Source of the DNA: Anaerolineae bacterium
GTDB lineage: Bacteria; Chloroflexota; Anaerolineae; Aggregatilineales; JAFGMM01
Direction: 5' to 3'
DNA length: 43,889 bases
NCBI GenBank assembly: GCA_016927535.1
Contig: JAFGMM010000112.1
Location: 1-43,889 of the forward strand
Shown here one piece after another: positions 27,126-34,851 of the stretch. The position numbers were made by a program, and so were the translations under genes. Every line of letters starts with the position of its first letter. Positions within the stretch are counted from its first letter, which is position 1. The notes beneath the pieces are model-generated. The model worked only from the letters and a program-made list of their open reading frames with translations. It was not told the origin of the DNA and ran no database searches.

Positions 27126-27992
27126 ATGACCGAAGCACCAGAAGGCCAAAAACGCAACCTGCGCGACGAACTGCTGGAGATGCGCAAGAATCTTAGCTAT
27201 ATCGAAGGGATCATGCGCGAGGCAGCGCGCGTGGGCGGCGTGAAGCTGCCGCCGTTCACCACCCAGTCGATGCGCCAGATGCAAACCCAGCTAAGCGACA
27301 TCGCGCACTACGTGGACGATATGCAGGTCCAACTGGTTGCTTATAAAGACCTGGCCCGCACTTCCACCCTGATTAATTCTTCGCTGGAAATCGACGAGGT
27401 ACTCAACGAGGTGATGGACACCGTAATCGCGCTGACCGGCGCCGAGCGCGGTTATCTGACATTGGTTCAGGAGAATACCGGCGAGTTGGAATTCAAGACC
27501 GCTCGCAACATGGACCGGACCACGCTCGACGAGGCCGACTTTGCGGTCAGCCGGAGCATCATCCACAAGGTCGCCCAGAGCGGCGAGCCGGTCGTCACCA
27601 CCGACGCTTCGATGGACCCACGCTTCAGCACCCAGGCCAGCGTAGTGAACTTTAACCTGCGCTCGATCTTGTGCGTGCCTTTAAAGCTGCGCGACCGGGT
27701 GGTCGGCACAGTATATGCCGATAACAAAGGGATGCGCGGCCTGTTCACCGACAACGATCTGAAGATTCTCACGGCCTTCGCCAACCAGGCTGCCATCGCA
27801 ATCGGGAACGCAAAGCAGTTTGGACAGGTGAAAGCCGACCTGGAAGAAGCGCACCGCCAGGTAGAGGAACTGCGCATCGTCATCGACGAAGCCAAGCGCA
27901 AAGCGCAAGTGGAAAGCATCACCGAGTCGGACTTTTTCCAGCAGTTGCAGCGCGAGGCAGAAAAGCGCCGCCGGCGGCGCGACCAGGATTAA
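27126..27992 (+). CDS. GAF-domain signalling protein
   Basis: This 288-residue soluble protein has an N-terminal coiled coil (about 8-75), a GAF domain (about 79-229) and a C-terminal coiled coil ending in Lys/Arg-rich REAEKRRRRRDQ. The GAF domain shares many stretches with GAF1 of the kinase at 9949, such as DFAVSR, DPRF, LRSI and AIAI. It has no kinase, cyclase or output domain, so it may act as a ligand-sensing scaffold, for example as a partner of a kinase. The stop codon overlaps a possible start of the next gene by one base. Confidence 0.88.
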   Translation: MTEAPEGQKRNLRDELLEMRKNLSYIEGIMREAARVGGVKLPPFTTQSMRQMQTQLSDIAHYVDDMQVQLVAYKDLARTSTLINSSLEIDEVLNEVMDTVIALTGAERGYLTLVQENTGELEFKTARNMDRTTLDEADFAVSRSIIHKVAQSGEPVVTTDASMDPRFSTQASVVNFNLRSILCVPLKLRDRVVGTVYADNKGMRGLFTDNDLKILTAFANQAAIAIGNAKQFGQVKADLEEAHRQVEELRIVIDEAKRKAQVESITESDFFQQLQREAEKRRRRRDQD

Positions 27993-28075
27993 TGCCACAA
28001 ACCCGAAGAAAATCTCTGCTAGAGGTCGCCCACCTGCCGTCTTCGTCGTCGCCAGGGCAAAAAGGATGTGCTCTC

Positions 28076-29449
28076 ATGCGCGAGAATTTAGAGATTTGCA
28101 TCGCACCTAACGAAGATGGGTTTGGTACTTCGGGTTGGGTCGTGGGGCTGGCGAAAGAACTGGCCCGACAACTAGCGGTTTCAACTGTCAAAGTGGTTGT
28201 CGCCACCGACAAACGAGCGCAATTTCACAGCGACAAGTATTCATCACAAATAACTCTGACTGCGCTGCCGAACGAGCCGAATTCGATACAAGTAGCAAAG
28301 GCAGCCGGCGCAGTCGATATCGAACGGACAATCGACAATCATCTTTTGAGATACGGTCAGTCTAGAGGCGCATACATAGACGAACTGGCGCGGGCGAAGG
28401 TGCTCGAAAGCGCTGACATGGTTATCGATTTTGGGGTGCCGCAGATGGTCCGGGCCGTTTACGACGCGAATCTGAGGTTCAAATCGAAGAAAGAAATTGT
28501 CGCCGTGACCGTCTTCGACCACGCCTGGAGTCTGAGCCTTTCACGAATCGTGTTGTCCGGCGTCACGCAGCGTGAACACCTGAACAGGATAACGGCTGCA
28601 CTTGAAGATATACGGAACGACGAAGCGCTAACACAGGAAGTCATTTTGTTCGGCGAGCCAATCTGCCTGCTTGACTATCATGGCTATTGGCGGATGACCG
28701 TCGGACATCTGCCTGTGGTTATTCCCGGATGCCTGGGAGGCCCTCTCCGCACTCTTGCCTACGCCGCCGATCCGGCGTTCGAGGGTATGTATGCGCGTCT
28801 GGCAGCATCTCACGAACCGTGCCCACCCAATGCCTACAAACAAGCCAGGTCATACGCCAGGCGGCTGCTGGGTATCGAAAACGACGAGCCGACTCTGTTT
28901 GTATCAGGCGGCGGCACATCGGTTTGGGATCGTGTTCTCGACGGTCTGTTTGACGACTATCTTAATAATCCACCGAACTACAACGTTATAACCTACAACC
29001 CAGCAGGAGCAAACCGGCTGGGTGTTGCACTAAACTTAGAAAACGTTTCTTTGAACGGCGCCATATGCGCCATCGAAAGGGGAACACTGGGAAAGCTGAC
29101 TTTTATTGGGCGGTCTATGGGTGAGACGCACCATGTCTTGTTCCCGGCGTTTGATTTAATCTTGACACGGGCCGGCGGCGGCACCGTTAACAACGCGATT
29201 GCATTCCGAGTGCCGCTGATGTTAGTCGAAGAACCGGGGATGTGGCAGGTCGAACAAATTCGACGAGCCTGCCTTACACGGCACATTGCACAAGGTGTAA
29301 CCTTCGATGAATTTAGGGAAAACGGCAGAGCGTGCGTAGAATCAAACGGTGCGCTTGTCCAACTGGACACCCAAGCCGAACACATGCACAGCATCCCCAA
29401 TCACCAAGAAATCTGGCTCGCAAACACGCTCATGCACTTGATGAGTTGA
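28076..29449 (+). CDS. MurG/UGT-like glycosyltransferase
   Basis: This 457-residue protein has a GT-B-like design. The N-terminal APNEDGFGTSGW resembles an acceptor-side glycine loop. The C-terminal RAGGGTVNNAIAFRVPLMLV and EEPGMWQVEQIRR segments match the donor-binding area of MurG and UDP-glycosyltransferases. The donor and acceptor are unknown. The frame is open from 27992, where ATG overlaps the preceding TAA. I choose ATG 28076 because AAAGGATG lies before it and the upstream residues look unlike protein. The gene is visibly more A+T-rich than its neighbours, perhaps from transfer. It converges with the DUF1858-like gene and overlaps it by 20 bp. Confidence 0.75.
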   Translation: MRENLEICIAPNEDGFGTSGWVVGLAKELARQLAVSTVKVVVATDKRAQFHSDKYSSQITLTALPNEPNSIQVAKAAGAVDIERTIDNHLLRYGQSRGAYIDELARAKVLESADMVIDFGVPQMVRAVYDANLRFKSKKEIVAVTVFDHAWSLSLSRIVLSGVTQREHLNRITAALEDIRNDEALTQEVILFGEPICLLDYHGYWRMTVGHLPVVIPGCLGGPLRTLAYAADPAFEGMYARLAASHEPCPPNAYKQARSYARRLLGIENDEPTLFVSGGGTSVWDRVLDGLFDDYLNNPPNYNVITYNPAGANRLGVALNLENVSLNGAICAIERGTLGKLTFIGRSMGETHHVLFPAFDLILTRAGGGTVNNAIAFRVPLMLVEEPGMWQVEQIRRACLTRHIAQGVTFDEFRENGRACVESNGALVQLDTQAEHMHSIPNHQEIWLANTLMHLMS

Positions 29450-29642
29450 TCGTCGCCTCGTGCTCCAGAAACGCGCGCAGTTCCTCGACGACTTGCGCCG
29501 GGTTTTCGATGCGTTTTTGCGCCATCAACTCGCCCAGCGTACCCCAAAACGGTTCGCCGCACACCAGGAAACCAACCGCGCCGGGATACCTTTCGACTAA
29601 CACCTCGACCGAAATATCGGCGTCGATTGTACCGGGTTCCAC
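29430..29642 (-). CDS. DUF1858-like small protein
   Basis: This 70-residue protein has the DUF1858 pattern: IDADISVEVLVERYPGAVGF, a Cys in FLVCGEPFWG, then a helical end. The family often occurs beside iron-sulphur, hybrid-cluster or sulphur-relay proteins; a biochemical role is not settled. It is the last gene of the five-gene redox operon, starting 2 bases after the OsmC stop. The C-terminus overlaps the converging glycosyltransferase gene. Confidence 0.65.
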   Translation of the reverse strand: MEPGTIDADISVEVLVERYPGAVGFLVCGEPFWGTLGELMAQKRIENPAQVVEELRAFLEHEATINSSSA

Positions 29643-29644
29643 GG

Positions 29645-30076
29645 CTACACCTCGTGGATGGTGTAACTCATCCTGATATCGGCGGTGTGCTTGAGCGTGG
29701 CCTGCGCGCCGCAGTAGCGGGTCTCAGACAGTTCGATGGCGCGCTCGACTGCCTTGGGATCGACGCCGCGCCCGGCGACGATGTACTCGATCTCGATATC
29801 GGTGTAAACCTTCGGATGATCGTCGGCGCGCCCGCCCTTCACCTTGACCTCGAAGCCGGTCACGTCCTGGCGCTTCTTTTTCAGAATCGAAAGCACATCC
29901 ATCGCCGTGCAGCCCGCCAGCCCGACGAGCAGCAGTTCCATCGGGCGGAAGCCGCCGTTCTCGCCGCCGGCTTCGGGCGCCGCGTCCATCGCCAAGCTGA
30001 AGCCGCTGCCGGCGCTGCCCTCAAACTTCATATTACCCTGCCAGACCGCGCCGGCTTCGTTAACCGTTTTGCTCAT
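29645..30076 (-). CDS. OsmC-family peroxide/thiol protein
   Basis: This 143-residue protein shows the OsmC/Ohr fold motifs: FRPMELLLVGLAGCTAMDV with Cys56, and ETRYCGAQATLKH with Cys122. The two Cys correspond to the peroxidatic and resolving Cys that reduce organic or hydrogen peroxides, or to the equivalent positions of YhfA-like proteins. It is cytoplasmic. The start overlaps the stop of the coiled-coil gene by ATGA. The presence of a ferredoxin and a tandem-thioredoxin protein in the same operon suggests that these supply electrons. Confidence 0.9.
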   Translation of the reverse strand: MSKTVNEAGAVWQGNMKFEGSAGSGFSLAMDAAPEAGGENGGFRPMELLLVGLAGCTAMDVLSILKKKRQDVTGFEVKVKGGRADDHPKVYTDIEIEYIVAGRGVDPKAVERAIELSETRYCGAQATLKHTADIRMSYTIHEV

Positions 30077-30252
30077 TCTATCGACTCCTGCATCTGCTGT
30101 TCATCTACGATACTGCGCAGTTCGGCCATTTCGTCCTCCAGTTCTTCGATGCGCATCAGCAGCGAAGGCGGGACCGAATGCGCCGGCATACTGGCCTTAA
30201 GCTCAGATAGTTCGCGCGACAGCGCCTCAAGCTTTGCTTCTGGATCGCTCAT
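30073..30252 (-). CDS. Small coiled-coil protein
   Basis: This 59-residue protein reads MSDPEAKLEALSRELSEL onwards, almost entirely heptad-like with Leu at regular intervals. There is no Cys. It overlaps the ferredoxin stop (30249-30252) and the OsmC start (30073-30076), both by ATGA. This tight packing argues that it is a real gene. The longer open frame upstream runs antisense or out of frame through the ferredoxin gene and is discarded. Function unknown; possibly an oligomerising scaffold for its neighbours. Confidence 0.7.
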   Translation of the reverse strand: MSDPEAKLEALSRELSELKASMPAHSVPPSLLMRIEELEDEMAELRSIVDEQQMQESIE

Positions 30253-30473
30253 GGGTACGTATGCCTCCCGACTGCGCCGGCCGGACACGCCGGGATGCAG
30301 ACCATACATCCCCAGCACCGGCTGGCATCGATGAAAGGCGGCTCGCCCTTGTCCAGGATGCGAAATGCGTTGCCACGGCAAGCCTCGCCGGCAAGACAGC
30401 GCTTGCACACGCGGCACAGCTTGTCGTCCACCTCCAGCATGATTTGTGTACGCCCGGTCCCGGTCATATTCAT
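30249..30473 (-). CDS. Ferredoxin-like protein with two Fe-S Cys clusters
   Basis: This 74-residue protein holds two Cys groups. C20-x2-C23-x2-C26-x5-C32 (LCRVCKRCLAGEACRGNAF) has an atypical last spacing and lacks the usual Pro. C53-x2-C56-x2-C59-x3-C63-Pro (CWGCMVCIPACP) is a standard [4Fe-4S] motif. It probably carries electrons among the redox proteins of its operon. The start ATG (30473) lies 18 bp after the stop of the tandem-thioredoxin gene. Confidence 0.9.
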   Translation of the reverse strand: MNMTGTGRTQIMLEVDDKLCRVCKRCLAGEACRGNAFRILDKGEPPFIDASRCWGCMVCIPACPAGAVGRHTYP

Positions 30474-30491
30474 GATAGCTGCTCCCCAGAA

Positions 30492-31145
30492 TCACCCCAG
30501 CGCATCCTGGACCCGTGCGACGAACATCGGCTCCGGCAGCCCCCCCTCGATGTAGTGTGCAGGGTCACGGTTAATCACAGTGCGCGGCACACCCATGACG
30601 TGATAAAGGTTCGAGAGATGCGGGAACTCGGTCGCTTCGACCATCGCGGCGGTTACCTTGTCCGACGCCATCGCCATGTAGTGCGCCAGCACTACCGCCC
30701 TGGGGCAGTACGGGCAGGTGGGCGTGACGAAGACTTGCAGATCAAGCGGTTCTTCCAAGTCGTCGAGGAATGCGAGCGTCGCCTCGGAAAGAGCGCTCTC
30801 GCCCGTGCCGACCATCTTGATGCTTTCGAGCAGCGAACTAAACTCGTAGCCCGCCGGGATGCCGTAGAAGCGGATCCCATAATCCATGTCGTCTTCGCCC
30901 AGCACGGTGACAGCCGGAATCTTATCGACCTTGTAAGCATCCGCGACCGCTTTGTCGGTAACAAAGTTTCTAACCTCGACCGTAATACGGTCGGAGAGCG
31001 CCGCCACTTCCTCGATAAGCTCGCGGGTATCCTTGCAGTAGTGGCATTCGAACTCCTGAGTGAATACCAACAACTTAACCGGCTTACCGAGCACGCTCAG
31101 GATTTCGCGGACTTCGTTTTGGGTTTTTTCATCCATCAAAGGCAT
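30492..31145 (-). CDS. Tandem-thioredoxin protein disulphide oxidoreductase (PDO-like)
   Basis: This 217-residue protein consists of two thioredoxin folds, each with its active site: C34-H-Y-C37 in FECHYCKDT and C144-P-Y-C147 in TPTCPYCPRA. Each is followed by its cis-Pro segment (KIPAVTVL and GVPRTVIN). The architecture matches PDO/glutaredoxin-like proteins and the N-terminal half of AhpF. It should exchange disulphides in the cytoplasm and could reduce the OsmC protein downstream. The start is ATG 31145, with GGAG nine bases before it; ATG 31193 is a less supported upstream option. It is the first gene of the redox operon. Confidence 0.9.
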   Translation of the reverse strand: MPLMDEKTQNEVREILSVLGKPVKLLVFTQEFECHYCKDTRELIEEVAALSDRITVEVRNFVTDKAVADAYKVDKIPAVTVLGEDDMDYGIRFYGIPAGYEFSSLLESIKMVGTGESALSEATLAFLDDLEEPLDLQVFVTPTCPYCPRAVVLAHYMAMASDKVTAAMVEATEFPHLSNLYHVMGVPRTVINRDPAHYIEGGLPEPMFVARVQDALG

Positions 31146-31257
31146 GGTCAGTGTCTCCAATAATATGAATACATGATTCTGTGCTTCTACCAATTTAGAT
31201 GCACGACGGCGCGATTGGTTGCATCAGGAGACCGGAAGACGCCAAGATTCGGGCGCA

Positions 31258-32280
31258 TCAAGCCGGCCGAACAGGCCGGGTGCTGGCGCGGAATATGACT
31301 CTGGGCAAGATGGTCTGCTGCTGCGGCACGGCGTCAAGATCATCCATGCGCTGCATAAGGTATTCGAATCCCGTCATACCAAGTTGAATCAGGTTGCGAC
31401 GAACCGTTGTAAGCGGGGGCGTGAGATAAGCGGCTTCTGGAATGTCGTCGAACCCGACGACCGATACATCTTGAGGCACGGTCAGCCCGGCTTCATGCAG
31501 CGCGCGCATGACTCCCAAAGCCATGCTGTCATTGGCGGCGATAATGGCTGTAAGGGTGTGCCGATCAGCCAGGAGGCGCTTGGCGGCACGATATCCGCCT
31601 GATACCGTCCAGTTCGCCTCGACGTGAACCGGCGGCTCCATGCCATGCGCCTCAAACGTTTGAATGCATGTCTGGTGACGAACCTGGGCATTGAGCCAAT
31701 CCAGCGGGCCGCTGATCTCGCCAAACTGCGTATGGCCCTGATGAATCAGGTGCTCCACCAGTTCTTGGGTGCCGTAGGCCTCGTCGATGACGACCGAGGG
31801 GGTATCCATCGTTTGATGAGCGTCAATGAATACGAAAGGAGTTTTCTCACAAGACTCCTGGATTTCTTCAAGAGATAAGCCTTGAACCGGAACGATCAAA
31901 ATAATGCCATCCACCGCCCAAGCTTTGACATTTTCCAGCGCTTCGACAAGCTGCTTTTGGGGTTCGGTGATGTTGATCAAAATGACATCGAACCCGCTGG
32001 TCTTAGCGGCCAACTCGACATTGAGCGCAATCTCAGCCAGACCGGGAAACCAACTGCCGTATAGCACCGTAGCAATGATTTTTGACGATTTCGAAGCCAG
32101 TTTGGTCGCTGCTTTGCTCGGACGGTAGCCCAACGTATCAATTGCCACCTTTACCCGCAGGCGCACTTCTTTTGATACATAAGGGTGATTATTGATCACC
32201 CGCGAGACGGTCTGGTATGAGACTCCAGAGAGTTTGGCGACATCTATCATGGTTGGGCGCGATGATTTAGAACTTGCCAT
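31258..32280 (-). CDS. LacI-family transcriptional regulator
   Basis: This 340-residue protein has an N-terminal LacI helix-turn-helix with hinge helix (TMIDVAKLSGVSYQTVSRVI ... GYRPSKAATKLAS). A periplasmic-binding-protein-like ligand domain follows (IIAANDSMALGVMRALHEAG, VSVVGFDDIPEAAYLTPPLTT). The ligand is probably a sugar. It lies 51 bp behind a YtfQ-like sugar-binding-protein gene on the same strand, so it may regulate that gene and itself. A pseudo-palindrome (32318-32331) sits in the gap. Confidence 0.95.
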   Translation of the reverse strand: MASSKSSRPTMIDVAKLSGVSYQTVSRVINNHPYVSKEVRLRVKVAIDTLGYRPSKAATKLASKSSKIIATVLYGSWFPGLAEIALNVELAAKTSGFDVILINITEPQKQLVEALENVKAWAVDGIILIVPVQGLSLEEIQESCEKTPFVFIDAHQTMDTPSVVIDEAYGTQELVEHLIHQGHTQFGEISGPLDWLNAQVRHQTCIQTFEAHGMEPPVHVEANWTVSGGYRAAKRLLADRHTLTAIIAANDSMALGVMRALHEAGLTVPQDVSVVGFDDIPEAAYLTPPLTTVRRNLIQLGMTGFEYLMQRMDDLDAVPQQQTILPRVIFRASTRPVRPA

Positions 32281-32317
32281 CTAGGTTTCCAGGTGTACAA
32301 ACGAACAAACAAAAGAG

Positions 32318-32331
32318 CGTAAACATTTTCG
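32318..32331. promoter_or_regulatory. Possible LacI-family operator
   Basis: CGTAAACATTTTCG has 10 of 14 positions in dyad symmetry (CG-AAA--TTT-CG), like LacI-family sites but with an altered centre. It lies between the sugar-binding-protein stop and the lacI-type start, consistent with autoregulation. Confidence 0.3.
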
Positions 32332-33417
32332 TTATCGTGCGCGTTTGGCATATTCTTCGGCTGCCGTGTCAGGGAAATAGATCCCGCCGGCGACAGGAAT
32401 CCATTTGGGCACGGTCTCGCCGTTGAGATAGGCAACGATCGCATCAAATGCCGGCCCGGCCATATAAGGACTTAGCTCAACCGTAGCATTGGTGTCCCCA
32501 TCCATCATGGCCTTAAAGATGTCCGGGATCGCATCAACCGACACAATCAGAATATCCTGGCCCGGGTCAAGCCCCATCTCTTTGATCGCCTCAATTGCGC
32601 CGATTGCCATATCATCATTATGCGACCAAACCGCACAGATTTTTGAAGGGTCTTCGGTGTGTAAAATACTTTCCATGACTTCCTTACCCATCGGTCGCCG
32701 AAAATCGCCTGTCTGAGACACAATGATCTGCATATTCGGGAAAAGCGCGATCACCTCATTAAAGCCGATCTGACGATCTCGCGCCGCGCTGGAACCTACC
32801 GTACCCTCGAGTTCCACGATGTTGCAGTTCCCCGACGTCGCCTGGGCGAGCCAGGCAGCCGCCAAGCGACCCTCAAACACAAAATCGGACGACACGCGCG
32901 TAAGATAGAGCGATTCGTCGGCGGTGACGTTCCGGTCGATGATCACAATCGGAATTCCCGCCGCCTGGACTTCCTGAAGAAGCTGCAACCAACCGGTTTC
33001 GATGACCGGAGCCAAGATAATCGCATCTACTTTCTGTTCGATAAAAGACCGAATGGCCGCAATTTGGGCCTCCTGGCTGTTTTCTGCGTTGGAAAATAAC
33101 AAATTGATTCCCCGCCGCTCGGCCTCAGCCAGGGTGATTTCGGTGAAGGCGGTGCGCCAATCACTCTCCGACCCTACCTGAGAAAACCCAATCGTCAGGC
33201 CCTGACCCTCACCATTCTGCGCACGTGTAATGAGCGTGCCCAGCAGGATTATCCATAAAAAAGCAAGAAGCAACAGTCCCTTTTTGAGTTTTTGATAACT
33301 GACACAATCTTTCTGACTATTCCGGTTCTTTGAGAATTTCGGTATTGCTGGCGAATTCGCTCGCAAGCCTAAGAATTGATATTGTATAAAAATTCTGTCG
33401 ATTTCTGTGACCATCAA
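32332..33417 (-). CDS. YtfQ-like sugar-binding protein of an ABC transporter
   Basis: This 361-residue protein has a hydrophobic export segment (about 46-63, LLLLAFLWIILLGTLI). The rest follows E. coli YtfQ closely: TIGFSQVGSESDWR, APVIETGWLQLL, ELEGTVGSSAARDRQIGF, GKEVMESILHTEDP, SHNDDMAIGAI and DAIPDIFKAMMDGD. YtfQ binds galactofuranose; the same or a similar sugar is likely here. About 40 residues precede the export segment, unusually many. The first codon is TTG with ATG directly after, and no better internal start is evident. There is no permease or ATPase gene alongside. The LacI regulator follows. Confidence 0.93.
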   Translation of the reverse strand: MMVTEIDRIFIQYQFLGLRANSPAIPKFSKNRNSQKDCVSYQKLKKGLLLLAFLWIILLGTLITRAQNGEGQGLTIGFSQVGSESDWRTAFTEITLAEAERRGINLLFSNAENSQEAQIAAIRSFIEQKVDAIILAPVIETGWLQLLQEVQAAGIPIVIIDRNVTADESLYLTRVSSDFVFEGRLAAAWLAQATSGNCNIVELEGTVGSSAARDRQIGFNEVIALFPNMQIIVSQTGDFRRPMGKEVMESILHTEDPSKICAVWSHNDDMAIGAIEAIKEMGLDPGQDILIVSVDAIPDIFKAMMDGDTNATVELSPYMAGPAFDAIVAYLNGETVPKWIPVAGGIYFPDTAAEEYAKRAR

Positions 33418-33469
33418 TTCTCAAACCTCTCAATTCACTGCCGGACGCTTTTTGGGTAGCGGCGACTCT

Positions 33470-33618
33470 TTGACTGATACCTCACCCCCGCCCCCCGCCC
33501 CATATCAATGGAGAGGGGGAGAAGACCGCGATTCGACGCCTCCGATCCCCCTCTTCACGGCGTGGAGAGAGGCTGCCCGTTAGCGCGTGGGGGTGAGGTA
33601 AACCGAGTCATCAGTCAA
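33470..33618. repeat. MITE-like inverted repeat, copy 3 (149 bp)
   Basis: The outer arms TTGACTGAT (33470-33478) and ATCAGTCAA (33610-33618) are perfect inverted repeats. Inside come ACCTCACCCCC / GGGGGTGAGGT and GAGAGGGGGA-type secondary hairpins (CTTCACGGCGTGGAG). It shares the core with the copies at 2365 and 16349. Non-coding. It lies upstream of the sugar-binding-protein gene. Confidence 0.7.
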
Positions 33619-34092
33619 TATGTCACCGCCACCGAAATCTCTTGGTTATCACAACTTGACTAACCAACTTCGGGACACATCGAGTCTACTCGCTAACGAC
33701 ATCAATTTCCGGGGCAAATAAAGGTTCGCTTAAAAAGTCGCATCAATCGGGCTGAAGAATGCGTACAAACGCACCGCACGCTCATTAAAATATGGGTGAT
33801 TCGGAGTGATTTTCGTATGTTGTGGCAGAAACCCTGGAAACCCCTAAAGAGCCATTATTCTTATTGTACTAAAAACTTGAGCTTAGACAATTAAAATGCT
33901 GGAGTGCTGAAAGCCGAATCCCACCGACGCCACTCTTTTACAACAGCCTATTAACTGCAAGACTTTGCAAATGTAAATTTTTGCTTCTATGATCGCGCAG
34001 ACCGGCACAAGTATAATCTCAGCGGTGTGCGCTGCTTGTTGGCGCGCGATGCGGCTGAGCGGCGCATCATTCCACATCGACGCGCTAACACA
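33619..34092. other. Intergenic region with no recognised feature
   Basis: This 474-bp stretch is A+T-richer than average and lies between a minus-strand gene start and a minus-strand gene stop. I find no convincing ORF, RNA gene or strong promoter. It may hold the distal control region of the sugar-binding-protein gene or remnants of a transferred segment. Confidence 0.5.
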
Positions 34093-34851
34093 TTAACTCA
34101 CCTTCTCCACCACCAACAGATGACTCAGCCCGAACACCCGGAGCGGCGTCCCCTCCGCCCAATACAGCACGCCGCGCACCCACCGCCCCAGCGCCGGCGC
34201 GCGCCGCACGATGTTGTCGTACCCGCCGAAAATCCGCCCGTGATGCACCACGCGCACCGGCGCGCCGTCGAACAGGCAGCGCAGGCCGCGCGCCGTGTAC
34301 ACACGCACATGCGGCGCGAGCCGGTTTCGCAGCGAATCGGGCAGCCAGTTCACCAGCGGGATATTGCCGAAGCGGTAGCGCCCGCGCCAATAGACGCCGT
34401 GCGTCTCGAACGGGTAGCCGCGATTGGGGCAGAAAACCACCAGCCGGCCGCCGGGTTTGAGCACCCGCACCATCTCGCGGGCGTTGGCGCGGTCGTCGGC
34501 CACGTGTTCGATCACCTCGTTAGAAAGCACCACGTCGAAGGTGTTCGACGCATAAGGCAGGCGCTCGGCGGCGGCGACCGCCACGCCCGGCGCCAATGCG
34601 CGCGCGCGCGCCACCCGCGCGAACTCGATATCGACGCCGGTCACGTGCGGGGTATAGCGCCGGGCGATCTGGTCGAGATACATCCCGACGCCCACACCAA
34701 CCTCCAGCACGCGCGCGCCTTCCAGCGGTGCCCACCGGTTAACCATCGCCAGGCGGCGCTCCTGGCCGCTGCGCCAGACATAGCTCGGCTCACCGCGCGC
34801 GGCGGCCTGCTCGGAGTGGCGGCTAATATCAGTATTCGTCGATGTAAGCAA
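34093..34851 (-). CDS. SAM-dependent methyltransferase (class I)
   Basis: This 252-residue protein has motif I VLEVGVGVGMYLDQIA, the acidic residue of strand 2 in VTGVDIEFARVARARA, FDVVLSNEVIEHV and LKPGGRLVVFCPNRGYPF. This is a Methyltransf_11-type fold. The substrate is unknown. The frame is open upstream, but that part runs through the preceding gene and is an Arg-rich artefact. I place the start at TTG 34851, preceded by GAGGA eight bases away, giving a 23-bp overlap with the end of the Eis-like gene and suggesting translational coupling. Confidence 0.85.
   Translation of the reverse strand: MLTSTNTDISRHSEQAAARGEPSYVWRSGQERRLAMVNRWAPLEGARVLEVGVGVGMYLDQIARRYTPHVTGVDIEFARVARARALAPGVAVAAAERLPYASNTFDVVLSNEVIEHVADDRANAREMVRVLKPGGRLVVFCPNRGYPFETHGVYWRGRYRFGNIPLVNWLPDSLRNRLAPHVRVYTARGLRCLFDGAPVRVVHHGRIFGGYDNIVRRAPALGRWVRGVLYWAEGTPLRVFGLSHLLVVEKVS

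Noticed and set aside
27992-28075. Upstream start of the MurG-like protein
   Set aside because: The ATG overlaps the previous stop, but the 28 extra residues are Ser/Arg-rich and unlike the family. ATG 28076 has a better ribosome site.
30253-30495. N-terminal extension of the small coiled-coil frame
   Set aside because: Runs through the ferredoxin gene in another frame. The ATGA overlap at 30249-30252 marks the real start.
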